In this document: positions 58,101-64,000 of the stretch, piece after piece | Layout of the letters: each line of letters begins with the position of its first letter | How positions within the stretch are numbered: the stretch's first letter is position 1 | DNA from: Macrocystis pyrifera | Lineage: Eukaryota; Sar; Phaeophyceae; Laminariales; Laminariaceae | Assembly (NCBI GenBank): GCA_031763025.1 | Contig: JASSKH010000028.1 | Coordinates: 4,602,075-4,666,074, forward strand | Length of the DNA stretch: 64,000 nt | Reading direction: 5' to 3' | Program-made: the position numbers and the translations under genes | Notes under the pieces: generated by a model | The model's input: the letters and a program-made list of their open reading frames with translations, nothing else | Databases searched by the model: none | Told to the model about the DNA's origin: nothing

Positions 58101-58454
58101 CTCCTACCTGTGCAGTCCGCCTGCCCACCACGTGAAGATGGGTTCTCGAAAGATCTTACAAGCAGTAACGGCTCTCGTGACAGCCTTAGCCGAACCTCCT
58201 TTTACGTGCTCAATTCTGTTTTATAGTTATCATGATGATCGCGTTCGGTTTCCGATTGCTCCGGCAACAGGATTGAGGGCTGTTCCAGGGAAGCGATGGA
58301 ACGAGCCGCGCGGAACGGACACCTGGACGTGGTCAAGTTGCTGCACCAAGCCGGGGCGCCGTGTTCCGCCGCCGCCATTTACCTAGCGCATGTTCACGGC
58401 CACCGGAACATCTACCACCTCCTCAACGCCTTGTATCCCGGCAAGGTATTGTAG
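37433..58454 (+). CDS. Ankyrin-repeat protein spread over at least ten exons
   Basis: Exons 37433-37579, 40527-40607, 43528-43620, 45033-45172, 46901-47042, 48673-48744, 49758-49869, 53922-54088, 57093-57148 and 58289-58454 join in phase to 391 codons ending TAG. The first encodes SNELGVHMIPPRKLVFSYQD, then GTPGLWFPEDGNLAAELGHAEL, which I do not recognise. The rest are ankyrin repeats of the stramenopile type: AAKNGFLDVLEFLL, AAKEGHLDVVIWLH, AAANGCLSVVKWLHSNRDEGC, AAGRGHLDVVKWLHRNR, AAQGGHLDVLKMLHEQ, AAASGHLDTVKWLHENRAEGC, AAGNGHMETVKWLHYNRKEGC, AARNGHLDVVKLLHQAGAPC. Ankyrin arrays bind other proteins; the partner is unknown. About 10 residues seem missing at the joins after 47042 and 57148, so small exons may be hidden, or this could be two genes. 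Exon 45033-45172 ends in a GC donor. Confidence 0.72.
38066..38182. repeat. (CACGCCCAC)n minisatellite
   Basis: About 13 units of a 9-mer, CACGCCCAC with C/A and A/G variants, C-rich on the plus strand. Both strands stay open as Gly/Arg/Val-rich peptides, an effect of the 9-bp period. Confidence 0.88.
39601..39673. mobile_element. MITE-B copy 2
   Basis: GGCAGTCCTGTTGTAGAGGCAAACCTCTCAAATTC paired with AACTTATGCCCATAACGGGGTTGCGATCC; diverged ends, recognisable centre (CTCAAATTCTAAGCAA). Confidence 0.55.
40083..40196 (-). mobile_element. MITE-A copy 5
   Basis: Diverged copy: starts TATTGCGGGGGACCATA and ends CTATGGTCCCCCGAAATA. The ends have matching-position changes (TTG/GAA) that break the usual TTAC/GTAA. 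Confidence 0.8.
40291..40399 (+). mobile_element. MITE-A copy 6
   Basis: Full length, forward orientation; right end has one change (GGTCCACCGTAATA). Only 94 bp from copy 5, in opposite orientation. Confidence 0.85.
41140..41220 (+). repeat. Short dispersed repeat family S2, copy 1
   Basis: ATGTTTCTGAGTGATCAACGTTGAA, CCCATGCTAT, TGGCTAACACG is shared in order with 56170-56250, 59608-59690 and, inverted, 60015-60070. Confidence 0.5.
41770..41915 (+). repeat. Short dispersed repeat family S1, copy 3
   Basis: Shares CTCTGTGGCGTAGTTTTGTGACC, GAAGAATCGGCACGGACACTGG and GGATGTCGACGGGTAGAAAGAACGG with copy 1 at 20640. Same strand as the other two copies. Confidence 0.55.
42383..42742 (-). mobile_element. 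Dimeric tRNA-derived SINE, copy A
   Basis: Read on the minus strand: GGGCTGGGTGATCGAACGATCC, tRNA-like head 1 (TAGCTCAGTAGG A-box near 42685; GTTCGAACC B-box near 42630), a body of about 150 bp (AAGCGGGTAGGTCAGCGTAC, CCCAAAGATCCCGCCGTTCAGAGG), then GGGTAATCGATCGATC and a second head (42400-42460) without B-box. Copy B at 60468 has the same head-body-head order, so the arrangement is a family property. The 5' and 3' ends of the head do not pair as an acceptor stem, so this is not a functional tRNA. Confidence 0.75.
42968..43050. mobile_element. MITE-B copy 3
   Basis: GAGTGCAGTCCCAATTTCGGGATAAACC paired with GGTTTGTCTCCGAAACTGATC...GACTGC around TCTATTTCCAAGT. Longer right arm than copy 1. Confidence 0.65.
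43228..43500 (+). repeat. GATC-rich dispersed repeat, copy 4
   Basis: Contains CGGATAGATCATCTGCAGATCAC, CTGATCTGTATGATGTATAC, GCGTTGGATCTGTACTACATGG and GATGATCTAAAGGCACGATCTG. It ends about 30 bp before the ankyrin exon at 43528. Confidence 0.45.
44018..44350 (+). mobile_element. Inverted-end element with internal telomere-like tract, copy 1
   Basis: Ends are TAGCAATCTGGGAGAAG (44018) and its complement CTTCTCCCAGATTGCTA (to 44350). Inside are a conserved unique left part, a TTAGGG/TCAGGG tract (44193-44263) and a conserved right part. An inverted copy lies at 58988. TA at both ends could be the target duplication. Confidence 0.75.
44509..44617 (+). mobile_element. MITE-A copy 7
   Basis: Forward orientation; left end diverged (CTAGTACGGGAGACCATGG), right end intact (CCCCCGTAATAG). 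Slightly shortened interior. Confidence 0.8.
45140..45625 (+). repeat. Degenerate tandem array of an ankyrin exon end plus splice donor
   Basis: The exon end GACGTCGTCAAGTGG..CATCGAAACAG with donor GCGAGTCGTTGTTGC recurs about seven times with decay. Donor-like words are near 45171 (AACAGGCGAGTCG), 45335 (AACGGGTGATGC), 45435 (AACAGGCGAGTCC), 45493 (AACAGGCCAGTCG), 45547 (GGCAGGCGAGTCA) and 45599 (GAGAGGGGAGTCT). Spacing is 50-60 bp in the better-preserved right part. Confidence 0.75.
45690..45965. repeat. ~68-bp tandem array following the exon-end array
   Basis: Four diverged units of TTAGT(C)GCGATAGTGCGG-GTAGTATTGATAGGTCTATTAG-AGTCTA, starting near 45715, 45785, 45850 and 45915. Non-coding, in the ankyrin intron 45173-46900. 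Confidence 0.65.
46195..46530. repeat. CCTAGTGTACCT tandem array with a MITE-A inserted
   Basis: Many 12-24 bp units of CCTCCTAGTGTACCT and CCTCCTATTAATAGTGTACCT. MITE-A copy 8 splits one unit, while intact units at 46423-46432 and 46453-46462 retain CTATTAATAG. Confidence 0.85.
46272..46378 (-). mobile_element. MITE-A copy 8, inside a tandem array
   Basis: Reverse orientation; the left G run is three bases rather than five (TATTACGGGTCC). Flanks are AACTC-CTAT and ATAG-TGTACC, identical to the empty units of the surrounding array. Confidence 0.88.
47237..47320. mobile_element. MITE-B copy 4
   Basis: AGGGCTGCACTCACGCCTGTTTTGGGG at the left is the inverted complement of CCCCGAAACGTGAGTGAGTGCAGCCCT at the right, with centre CAAATCAGTCAAATTCTTGG. 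The clearest terminal repeat of the family, with extra internal CACTCA bases. Confidence 0.7.
47589..47700 (+). mobile_element. MITE-A copy 9
   Basis: Forward orientation, flanked by ATATTA/TAATAG. Interior T run extended (TAGTTTTTTTTAATG). Confidence 0.85.
47888..47996 (-). mobile_element. MITE-A copy 10
   Basis: Reverse orientation, 187 bp from copy 9. Ends TATTACGGGGGTCCACAG and CTATGGACCCCCGTAATA. Confidence 0.85.
48958..49175. repeat. Poly-C (21) and poly-G (29) runs 168 bp apart
   Basis: C21 at 48958-48978 and G29 at 49147-49175 on the same strand are complementary, so they can form a long stem or G-rich structure. Homopolymers this long are error-prone in assembly. In an ankyrin intron. 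Confidence 0.8.
49950..50230 (+). repeat. GATC-rich dispersed repeat, copy 5
   Basis: GATCATGATCTATCT, AGATCATCTAGCTCATCTAG, CAGCTGCCGTTGTGAGAGG, AACCCAGGAAAC, CATGAGCT; best match to copy 2. It starts about 80 bp after the ankyrin donor at 49869. Confidence 0.6.
50844..50952 (-). mobile_element. MITE-A copy 11
   Basis: Reverse orientation, CTATTA/TAATAG flanks; left end has GGGGATCC. Forms an inverted pair with copy 12. Confidence 0.87.
50972..51080 (+). mobile_element. MITE-A copy 12
   Basis: Forward orientation, 19 bp after copy 11. Left flank CTATTA; right flank TAATAATAG, which may reflect a local duplication of TAA. Confidence 0.87.
51454..51562 (-). mobile_element. MITE-A copy 13
   Basis: Reverse orientation, CTATTA/TAATAG flanks. 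Right end carries GGCCCCCCG instead of GGTCCCCCG. Confidence 0.86.
51903..52060 (+). mobile_element. MITE-A copy 14 with duplicated right end
   Basis: After a complete copy ending CCCCCGTATAGG near 52012, the last third of the element (GGTTTTTGATGTGTACC-ATAGGTCCTATTTA...CCCCCGTAATAG) is repeated. Length 158 bp against about 110. It is the only copy with this structure. Confidence 0.8.
52325..52361. repeat. (GTCT)n microsatellite
   Basis: About nine near-perfect tetramers in an ankyrin intron. Confidence 0.9.
52991..53078. mobile_element. MITE-B copy 5
   Basis: TAGGACTGCAGTCCCGTTCCGAGGACGAAAC paired with GTTTGTCCCCAAAACTGATCTGAACGAGACTGCAATCCTA; centre ACTCAAATTCTGCGTA. One of the best-preserved copies. 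Confidence 0.72.
53520..53800 (+). repeat. GATC-rich dispersed repeat, copy 6, with internal 29-bp tandem repeat
   Basis: AGACAGATCATCTACAGATAGATCATCA is repeated about three times at 53543-53632, followed by CACCTGCCGTTATGATCTG, GATCCAACCCAGGAAA and CCCGGCAATATGAGCT shared with the family. Ends about 120 bp before the ankyrin exon at 53922. Confidence 0.65.
54106..54263. repeat. CA-CATA/GCGCATACA minisatellite
   Basis: Units of 9-15 bp: CATACAGCG repeated five times in the middle, flanked by ACATACATCA and ATTCAGCAC units. Begins just after the ankyrin donor at 54088. Confidence 0.85.
54725..54832 (+). mobile_element. MITE-A copy 15, decayed right end
   Basis: Left end intact (TATTACGGGGGACCATAG). 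The right end reads CATAAGTCCTACATACTATCG and lacks CCCCCGTAATA, so it is truncated or diverged. Confidence 0.78.
54974..55191 (+). repeat. Direct repeat D, unit 1, ending in poly-C
   Basis: Matches 55498-55699: GCGGTTCTTAG-AGGATGCAG-TCACCCTTCATGCGA, GGTGCAAGCAATGTCT, GTCCCGGCATT-TAGGGATGCGA, CCATACGACT. This unit has a 30-bp insertion (CTCGCTCAACACCTCACGGC) and ends in C14. Confidence 0.8.
55498..55699 (+). repeat. Direct repeat D, unit 2, ending in poly-C
   Basis: Second copy, about 520 bp downstream of the first, ending in C21. The run follows GAGTACACC as in unit 1 (GAGTACC). Confidence 0.8.
55745..55960 (+). repeat. Solo arm of the long fold-back element
   Basis: TTTACCATGACTTTTAGTTTCCAG, CTGGACAGGCCGTGGTGACAGGTGTC, CCCCCCGGT, TATCGCGCATAGA, CACCGCTCGTCGATTTTTCGTCG follow the order of the right arm at 35926-36113. 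There is no opposite arm. Confidence 0.65.
56170..56250 (+). repeat. Short dispersed repeat family S2, copy 2
   Basis: GGTTTCTGAGTGATCAGGGTTGAAGCTCATGTTATTTACAACAC, diverged relative of copies at 41140 and 59608. Confidence 0.45.
56527..56640 (+). mobile_element. MITE-A copy 16
   Basis: Forward orientation. Both outer flanks differ symmetrically from the rule (CCATTA / TAATGG), still palindromic. Left end has GAGGGACC. Confidence 0.82.
56764..56837. mobile_element. MITE-B copy 6
   Basis: TACAGTCCCGTCTTGAGGACAATC paired with GGTTTGTCCCGAAAGCAGGACTGCCGTCCTA; centre TACTTGGAATTTGAGTG. Confidence 0.68.
57121..57690 (+). repeat. Duplicated ankyrin exon end and flanking intron
   Basis: From 57121, AGATGGTCCGGTGGCTGTGCAGCAACA-GTGAG-GACCAT-CATCAGA, GACCATCGATGTTGCCCA-GCTGAA, ACAGCATGC-CGATATA, AATCAA-GCAGACCCC. 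The same words recur from 57551. The second copy has only the last 28 bp of the exon and no acceptor. The first has about 140 bp extra between the last two words. Confidence 0.75.
57919..58034 (+). mobile_element. MITE-A copy 17
   Basis: Forward orientation; left flank AAATTACGGGGG, right end CCCCCGTGATAG. An extra 7 bp (CATAGTA) is duplicated inside the left end. Confidence 0.82.
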
Positions 58455-58805
58455 TACTCCTGAGCGCTATGTGTCCGGTCAAAGTGCTACGGTGATACAA
58501 TATTGTAGTATTAATCCTTAACGTCATGTATCCAGGCAAGGTGCTTGGAAACAGCCGCCTCAACGACACGTATCTCTCGCAAGGTGTTATACTCTCTTCC
58601 TCGACCCCGTGTCCGGGCGAGGCATCATAGTGCTCCTCTACGCGATGTATCCGGGCAAGGCATTGTAGTACTCCTCATCGCCATGTATGCGGGCAAGATA
58701 TTCTAGTGCTACTCGACGCCTCATATCCTTGCAATGTGCTAACTGTTCCGGTAGTATTAGCGTATTAGCCTTCCCAACCCCATGTGTCTCGGCAAGGTGT
58801 ATGTT
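58426..58805 (+). repeat. Tandem array of the ankyrin gene's C-terminal codons and stop
   Basis: The gene ends CTCCTCAACGCCTTGTATCCCGGCAAGGTATTGTAG. Diverged copies of ACGCCATGTATCCGGGCAAGGTATTGTAGTACTCCT follow near 58473, 58525, 58572, 58600, 58640, 58680, 58715 and 58777. The base period is about 40 bp, sometimes doubled. Confidence 0.78.
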
Positions 58806-58987
58806 CGGGGTATGAAATGTGCGCGATGTTTTTCATGTACACCGTGCGTCCTGCTACCACGAGAGCCTACCCGTGAACCCATCCCGGCCCGGTCCATCAC
58901 ATCAGTGAACGCTCCGGACAGTATGCCACTATTAACACTGCCACGTCCGGGAAAAGACGGCGACACACTATTAATGAGGTCCCATCA

Positions 58988-59299
58988 CAATCTGGGACGT
59001 AGCATCTTCAGGTTGGTAGGCTGTTTAAGTGTTGTGGTTCCTGTTGGGATCAAGGTACGGGCGAAGACCCAACCCAACCCCTGACTCTAACCCTAACCCT
59101 AACCCTGACCCTAACCCTGACCCTGACCCTAACCCCAAACCGCAGCCAACACGGGCCAAAGCTGGTCATAAAGGCGACTGCGCCGCGTTTGCGTCGAACC
59201 AGGAAATTTCTCGATTGCGGACGACGATTCCGAAGTGCAGACCGCGCTACTCAATTTTCAAGTCAAAAACCTCCCTAAAGATCCTACCTCCCAGATTGC
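58988..59299 (-). mobile_element. Inverted-end element with internal telomere-like tract, copy 2
   Basis: Starts CAATCTGGGA and ends TCCCAGATTG. As reverse complement it aligns with 44018-44350: GGTTGGTAGGCTGTT, CCTGTTGGGATCAA-GGTACGGGCGAAGACCCAACCC, tract (59067-59140), TTTGCGTCGAACCAGGAAA, AGTGCAGACCGCGCTAC, TTTTCAAGTCAAAAAC. The tract differs in unit order and number from copy 1. Confidence 0.78.
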
Positions 59300-59607
59300 A
59301 AAACCGACTCCTAACAATAGGACTTGCGCTGATACGATAAGATATGCAATCATAAATGTCATACCAGTTAAATATTATTGATCATGGTAAAAGATATATA
59401 TATATATATACTGCTTGTATTACTGTATTGTGTACCCCTTGGGCGGAATATTTGTTAATGAATCTGACTTGGTGGCTTGGACATGCTCTTGATAGTTGGA
59501 CCCGTGCGCCCCCCCAGTATATGTTGTATACCACCTCTTCAACGGTGGGTATTCAGGCAACGTATGATAGTATTTGGTTTCCCTTGGTTTTCTTCTTGTT
59601 CTTCTTC

Positions 59608-59690
59608 TGTCGGGGAATGTTTCTGAGTGATCAACGTTGAAGCTCATGCTATTACTAACACGTTGTGGGATGGCAAACGACATATTAACG
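59608..59690 (+). repeat. Short dispersed repeat family S2, copy 3
   Basis: GAATGTTTCTGAGTGATCAACGTTGAAGCTCATGCTATTACTAACACG; nearly identical to copy 1 over the first 25 bp. Confidence 0.5.
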
Positions 59691-60467
59691 ACACTAATAT
59701 TACTGCTATTCCCATGAGCATATTACTACTAGTACTATGAACATATTAATACGGTTACAATGAACAGTAACACGGTTCATAAGTGCGGGAAAAGACGACG
59801 GTACTCTGGGACCCGCTCTATCATACATTGGGCCACAAGGCTAATTTAAATAAGCGTTGATTTATGAGTGATATCAGTGGGACCCGTGCGTTTTGTTTTC
59901 TTCCAGTTTACTGCATACGGCCCTCATCAACGCCGTGTATATTCACTACTAGGTACCATGGCGAGGCAGAATGCTATCATCGTTTTTGTTGTGTTTGCAA
60001 TCCGACAATGTATTTTTGATGGCATGAGCTTCAACGTTTACCACTCCGAAGCGTCAGAAACACCCCCTGAAAGAGGGAGAAGCAAACCACGGGAAGCAGG
60101 ACAAAAAAGCAAAATTAGCTTTTCTTGTTTTCATTGCGAAATGTTTTGGTTAACTGAACGGACCTATTCACTGTTCATACCCTGGTAAAGAAGATTCATT
60201 TGTACCCGCTTGTAGTGTGGCACTGTGGTGCAACGACGTTTCAGGTTACAAAGAAATGATCACCTGGCACGGCATGCCACAGTTAATAACTGGTTGTTTA
60301 GTATCCCCATGTACAGTGTTCATATTTATAGTACTCTGTCCCGAAATGTGAGAGCCGTTTCTTCGATACCTGTTTGGGTGGATATGTAAGGACCGCTTGA
60401 TGTTGATGTTAATATATAAACTATCCTTACATTTCCGGACATAGATGTGTGATGGTGATAGTGTTAA

Positions 60468-60818
60468 AAACGACCACCCTGGGCAGGATAATCGATCGGT
60501 CTTTTACCCCTAAAGCTCAGCAGGTAAATACCTTCACATTTGGCGTCGTCGGCAGACACGGGTTCGAATCTCACTTCGGACGTTTTTTTTTACATGGTAG
60601 AAATGCTTGCGTGTGCGTCCGGTCCCTAGAACCATATTTCCCCGGTTCGCCAGGTATTGAAACGAAGCGGGTAGGTCACCGTACGGCCGTGTACGGTATC
60701 GACGCCTCAAAGATCCCGCCATTCAGAGGGGGAAGAGTGTTCTAGGGATTATTACCCTGGGCTGGGTAGTCGATCGATTTTTTACCCCTGTAGCTCAGTA
60801 GGTAACACCTACACAGGT
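60468..60818 (+). mobile_element. Dimeric tRNA-derived SINE, copy B
   Basis: Plus strand: GGGCAGGATAATCGATCGGTC, head 1 with A-box AAGCTCAGCAGG (60512) and B-box GGGTTCGAATC (60559), a T8 run, body (GAAACGAAGCGGGTAGGTCACCGTAC, AAAGATCCCGCCATTCAGAGGGG), then GGGCTGGGTAGTCGATCGATT and head 2 (GTAGCTCAGTAGG near 60791) without B-box. Confidence 0.77.
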
Positions 60819-61157
60819 GCTGTTTAATAAAACCGGTCGCTATATTTTGTGTGATGGTGCTATTTGGCATGCTTTTAATGTAGGATTTCGTATGTTAGAT
60901 ACTTACGCGCATGCTCAACGGGTTTGCTGCGCGCTCTCTTCGGCTGGAAAAGTATCGTTCTCGAGGGGATCATGCCTTGGGTGCTACACGCTCTGTGTCT
61001 CACCAAACGTTCGCTCCTAACTGGCATCTGCACAGCAACACTTATACATACCTAGTACGCAACAAGACACCAAACACAAAACACACCACCAGTATAGTCG
61101 AACACTTTTAATAGCCGGCTAACTTAGCTTTGGTGGTGAACCGACGACTGCGCGCAG

Positions 61158-61410
61158 ACGTCGTCGATTGACTCTAGCACGGATGCGATGCTCCTTGCGG
61201 AGAAGGAGATGGTGGAGGACGACATGAAACGCGACTTGGAGCTGGAAAGGGTGAGATGCTGATGGCGCTGACACAGCGAAATACTTACCGTGCACTTCTA
61301 TCGGCGATACAAAGCGTTAAGCAGTGTAACTCGTGTATTCCACTTGGCAGCTCGCAGAGGAAGAAAACTCAACTTTGTTTGTCGTACACCTGGTGCAGTC
61401 TAGTGTTTAG
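61158..61410 (+). CDS. Two candidate 3' exons of an unidentified gene
   Basis: Exon 61158-61250 has a good acceptor (CTGCGCGCAG) and donor (AAAGG|GTGAGA). It encodes 31 residues beginning TSSIDSSTDAMLLAEKEMVE and ending LELER, acidic and probably helical. Exon 61351-61410 after CTTGGCAG continues in phase (LAEEENSTLFVVHL...) to TAG. The 100-bp intron is short for this window. Upstream exons were not found within 2 kb, where repeats dominate. No family recognised. Confidence 0.42.
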
Positions 61411-64000
61411 TGTGTAGTACCAATACCTCGTATTATTATAATATTTTGTTTATTGTCGTACTCGCATCTGACTAAAGCTTTTTCTTTTTTCGGCTATATC
61501 GTACTTCGTACATATATATGATGTAACTCCTAACTTGTGCAAGCAGAACACGAAATTGATGTACCTGATACTCTACAATAGTAGTTTCAGCACATACGGT
61601 AGGTTAATTGGATGCTCTCTTTGTCTTACCTCCTGTTGACCCTGCGATATGTTCCGGGGGGTTGCTTTCTGTATACCTCTTACCAACCAATTCCTGGCGG
61701 TGCTTCTATGGCGGGCGGACCGGAAGTACAGCGACCCCCCACTTAGTTGACTCTATACGTCCACGACTGATCGTTGTATGCTTGTTCTTTTACCCTCGGG
61801 TCATGAATGCAAAACGAAAACAGACGATTTCGAGCCAATTCACTACCGTCACATCACTACTCATACTATTAATACATCAGTATTTTGCTTCCGTTTTGCT
61901 GCTCGGTGTTAGTGCTGCACACTGCACACACGGGCGAAACTGTCCGAACCAGTCTTGCACCGCCTCGGTGTGCGCCATGTTTGACGTCCCTCAAGTTCGC
62001 AAGAACACTTCAGCACGTGGTTCGTTGAAGATTTTCAGCCACTTGCAAATTTTGTGTTGTTTATATACCAGGTAGTATGTAGTTTTACAGTGTATGCGTC
62101 TACTGACCACAGCAGTGACACAGCTGTTTGGAAGAGAGAGAGAGCTCCACTGGTAAAAAAAACACGTACTCCCCCATGTTTATGAACAATTTTTGGTTCT
62201 GACTATCAGTTGCTATGATACTGCTTACTGCATTCATACTACTGTAAATATATTATACCTGGTACTCTTTAATGAGTATGCTACACCGTAATGACAGCAT
62301 GATGGCTCCTGTGCGGCAGAAACGACCCCCATCATTGCTCGACAAACCTTGCACCAAACACTCTCGCGCACCTTACCTTATGAATTTGACCCCCATTTTC
62401 GCCCCTCGTGTGGTTTCCCGAATGACTTATCGATAATGCGTTTTCTCGTGCGAATAATTCATTGACAGGAGGAGCGGAGACGGAGACGGTCTGTTTTGTC
62501 AAAGGATTACTCGGCGGCAAAAAAAAAGAGCGAAATAAGTCGCTCCCAATCATGTTCGGGCAGGACGGAAAGCCCGCTCTAACCCGCATCAACACTTTCA
62601 ACCTATGACCTGTGGGCTTGGCCTGCTCCAATACTGCACAGTATCATAGTTATAGTAGTATAGTGCTGTAGAACACGGGTGGACGCCCGCCCCCCTCCCT
62701 CGACATCCTAGTAGACAGTTAGTGAGCGAAAGCCAGACGTCCTACTTGAAGTAAGCACCTTGTGCAGCGTCAGACAATTCCGCGAGGTGCGGATATTATC
62801 TCCGCGCTCTTCTGTTGACCTTGCGCCCCTTCACTACAAGGCACTTATTCTGAGATCTCTCGGTCGGATTGACAAACATTCTTCTGTGGACTCCTGCGTT
62901 TTTCGTGACGTTCTGAAAGGTGCTTTCAGTACTACTACTACTACTACTACTTGCAAAAGCTCTTTTGTCCACATACCGTTACTACTACTACTGCTGCAAT
63001 AGGGGGGTCCTGTTCTCAACCATTTGTCTACCATTCGTCGTGTATTAACACAGATATAAGTATGTAGTACGTGGCGCTCGCCAGGTATACTGCTGTAGCT
63101 AAAGTTGCGTGCCGGGTCTCCGCGGTACAACTCACGGTATATTCTACGTACTCGTACACGCGCTGTTTGTTGTTCACGGTTACACACGAGGGGGCCCGTC
63201 GCGTACTGACAGAGTACCTATACAGCACTAGTACTGTGCATATGCCAGGTAGTGAACACACTTGGTCCTTCCTGATTTTCAGCAGTACTATTAATACTGT
63301 GTTTACGTTTCGCAATTTTGATTCGGGAAGTTCTGGTTGTGGAACTGCAACAACATTGCTGGTAGTCAGTGGTACGTAGTAGTGTGGTGATAGTATTATG
63401 TGTCTGGCGATGGTGGTGGTGATGGTGATTTGACGTCAGCGACGGTAGAAGGGCGAGCGTTTTGCCTATTATACTATACTAACTACCTGGTATTGATCCC
63501 CCCCCCGGATGTGAGAATGAAAGGATGATATAATACGATGATAGAGAGCCATGTATGCATGCTATTGTACGGGTGGACTATAGGTAGGACGCCGGCACGA
63601 AGTAGCTTTTCGATGCTCAGCGAGAAGTGTGTGGCCCGTACAAGCAGTTTCAAGAGTGGGTCGGGTGCAGATGCTTCGCCAACGTATACCAGGTACAGGG
63701 TAATATGTAATATTTGAGTATTCCCCGGGGGTACTACACGTAGTAGCTCCAAACCTTGTATAGAAAGAGGACACTTGCTTGCTTGATCTTTTTGTTTTTT
63801 TTCGTGGTGACTAATATCAAAATGTGTCGAACGATGTGGTTCCCTCTCTGGATGGTGATAGAGGAGATAGCCCACGAGTGTAGGAGCGATTAACAATGGC
63901 GTGGCACCTGGACCTGGAAGTAGTTTGAGCTACTTCTACTATACCTCTCGCGCAGTAATTTGTTCAACAACTTTTTTTGTGAACCCATCCATGATTCCTT
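61411..64000. other. No gene recognised at the right end of the window
   Basis: Holds short (TAC)n runs at 62930-62952 and 62980-62995, many CCAGGTA words (62066, 62256, 63080, 63244, 63484, 63687) and CTATTAAT words (61868, 63288). The open frames 61608-62075 and 63483-63896 lack splice signals or family resemblance. Confidence 0.45.

Larger units (their letters stand above)
59300..61157. other. Repeat-rich region downstream of the ankyrin gene
   Basis: Contains S2 copies (59608-59690, and inverted 60015-60070), a (TA)n run at 59393-59410 and SINE copy B. The sequence TTACTGCATACGGCCCTCATCAACGCCGTGTA near 59915 faintly recalls the ankyrin C-terminus. No convincing exon. Confidence 0.45.

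Noticed and set aside
60503..60575. Functional tRNA gene
   Set aside because: A- and B-boxes are present, but the ends do not form an acceptor stem and the unit continues into the SINE body shared with 42383-42742.

Overview
This is nuclear DNA of a eukaryote: genes are split by long introns (about 0.1-3 kb), exon junctions agree in phase, and most of the remainder is repeats. One minus-strand gene encodes a signal peptide followed directly by an A-A-F cleavage motif, the bipartite presequence used by algae with secondary red plastids. Together with WLH-x-NR-x-EGCT ankyrin repeats, well known from brown algae and oomycetes, this suggests a photosynthetic stramenopile, perhaps brown-alga-like. 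The species cannot be fixed from the window.

Layout. 2-6069 (+): 3' end of an RCC1-repeat beta-propeller gene. 7202-12065 (-): plastid-targeted protein of unknown function. 12351-12824 (-): 60-aa single-membrane-span protein. About 12940-14790: array of TAACATWATGTTA palindromes. 14899-17788 (+): protein with an antibiotic-biosynthesis-monooxygenase (ABM)-like fold. 18655-22041 (-): 161-aa helical protein of unknown function, head-to-head with 22258-33979 (+), a GPI inositol-deacylase (PGAP1/Bst1 family) of about 1,067 aa. 33980-37432: repeats and candidate exons. 37433-58454 (+): ankyrin-repeat gene of at least ten exons over 21 kb. 58455-64000: repeats and one two-exon gene fragment at 61158-61410.

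Repeats. The main family is a ~110-bp inverted-repeat element (here MITE-A, 17 copies). Its insertion site reads CTAT-TA-ATAG, and related empty and filled sites lie side by side in one tandem array. Others are a ~75-100 bp fold-back element (MITE-B), a dimeric tRNA-derived SINE, an element with inverted termini that carries a telomere-like TTAGGG/TCAGGG tract, a long-armed fold-back element, a GATC-rich family, and two short dispersed families. Two places in the ankyrin gene show tandem amplification of exon ends (a splice donor region, and the C-terminal codons with the stop). The 9-mer TACCWGGTA is strikingly common.

The genes do not form a pathway. PGAP1 acts in GPI-anchor remodelling in the ER, the plastid protein in the chloroplast, and ankyrin and RCC1 proteins are interaction scaffolds. 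All exon models are manual, from splice signals, phase and family resemblance; no alignment or expression data were available.
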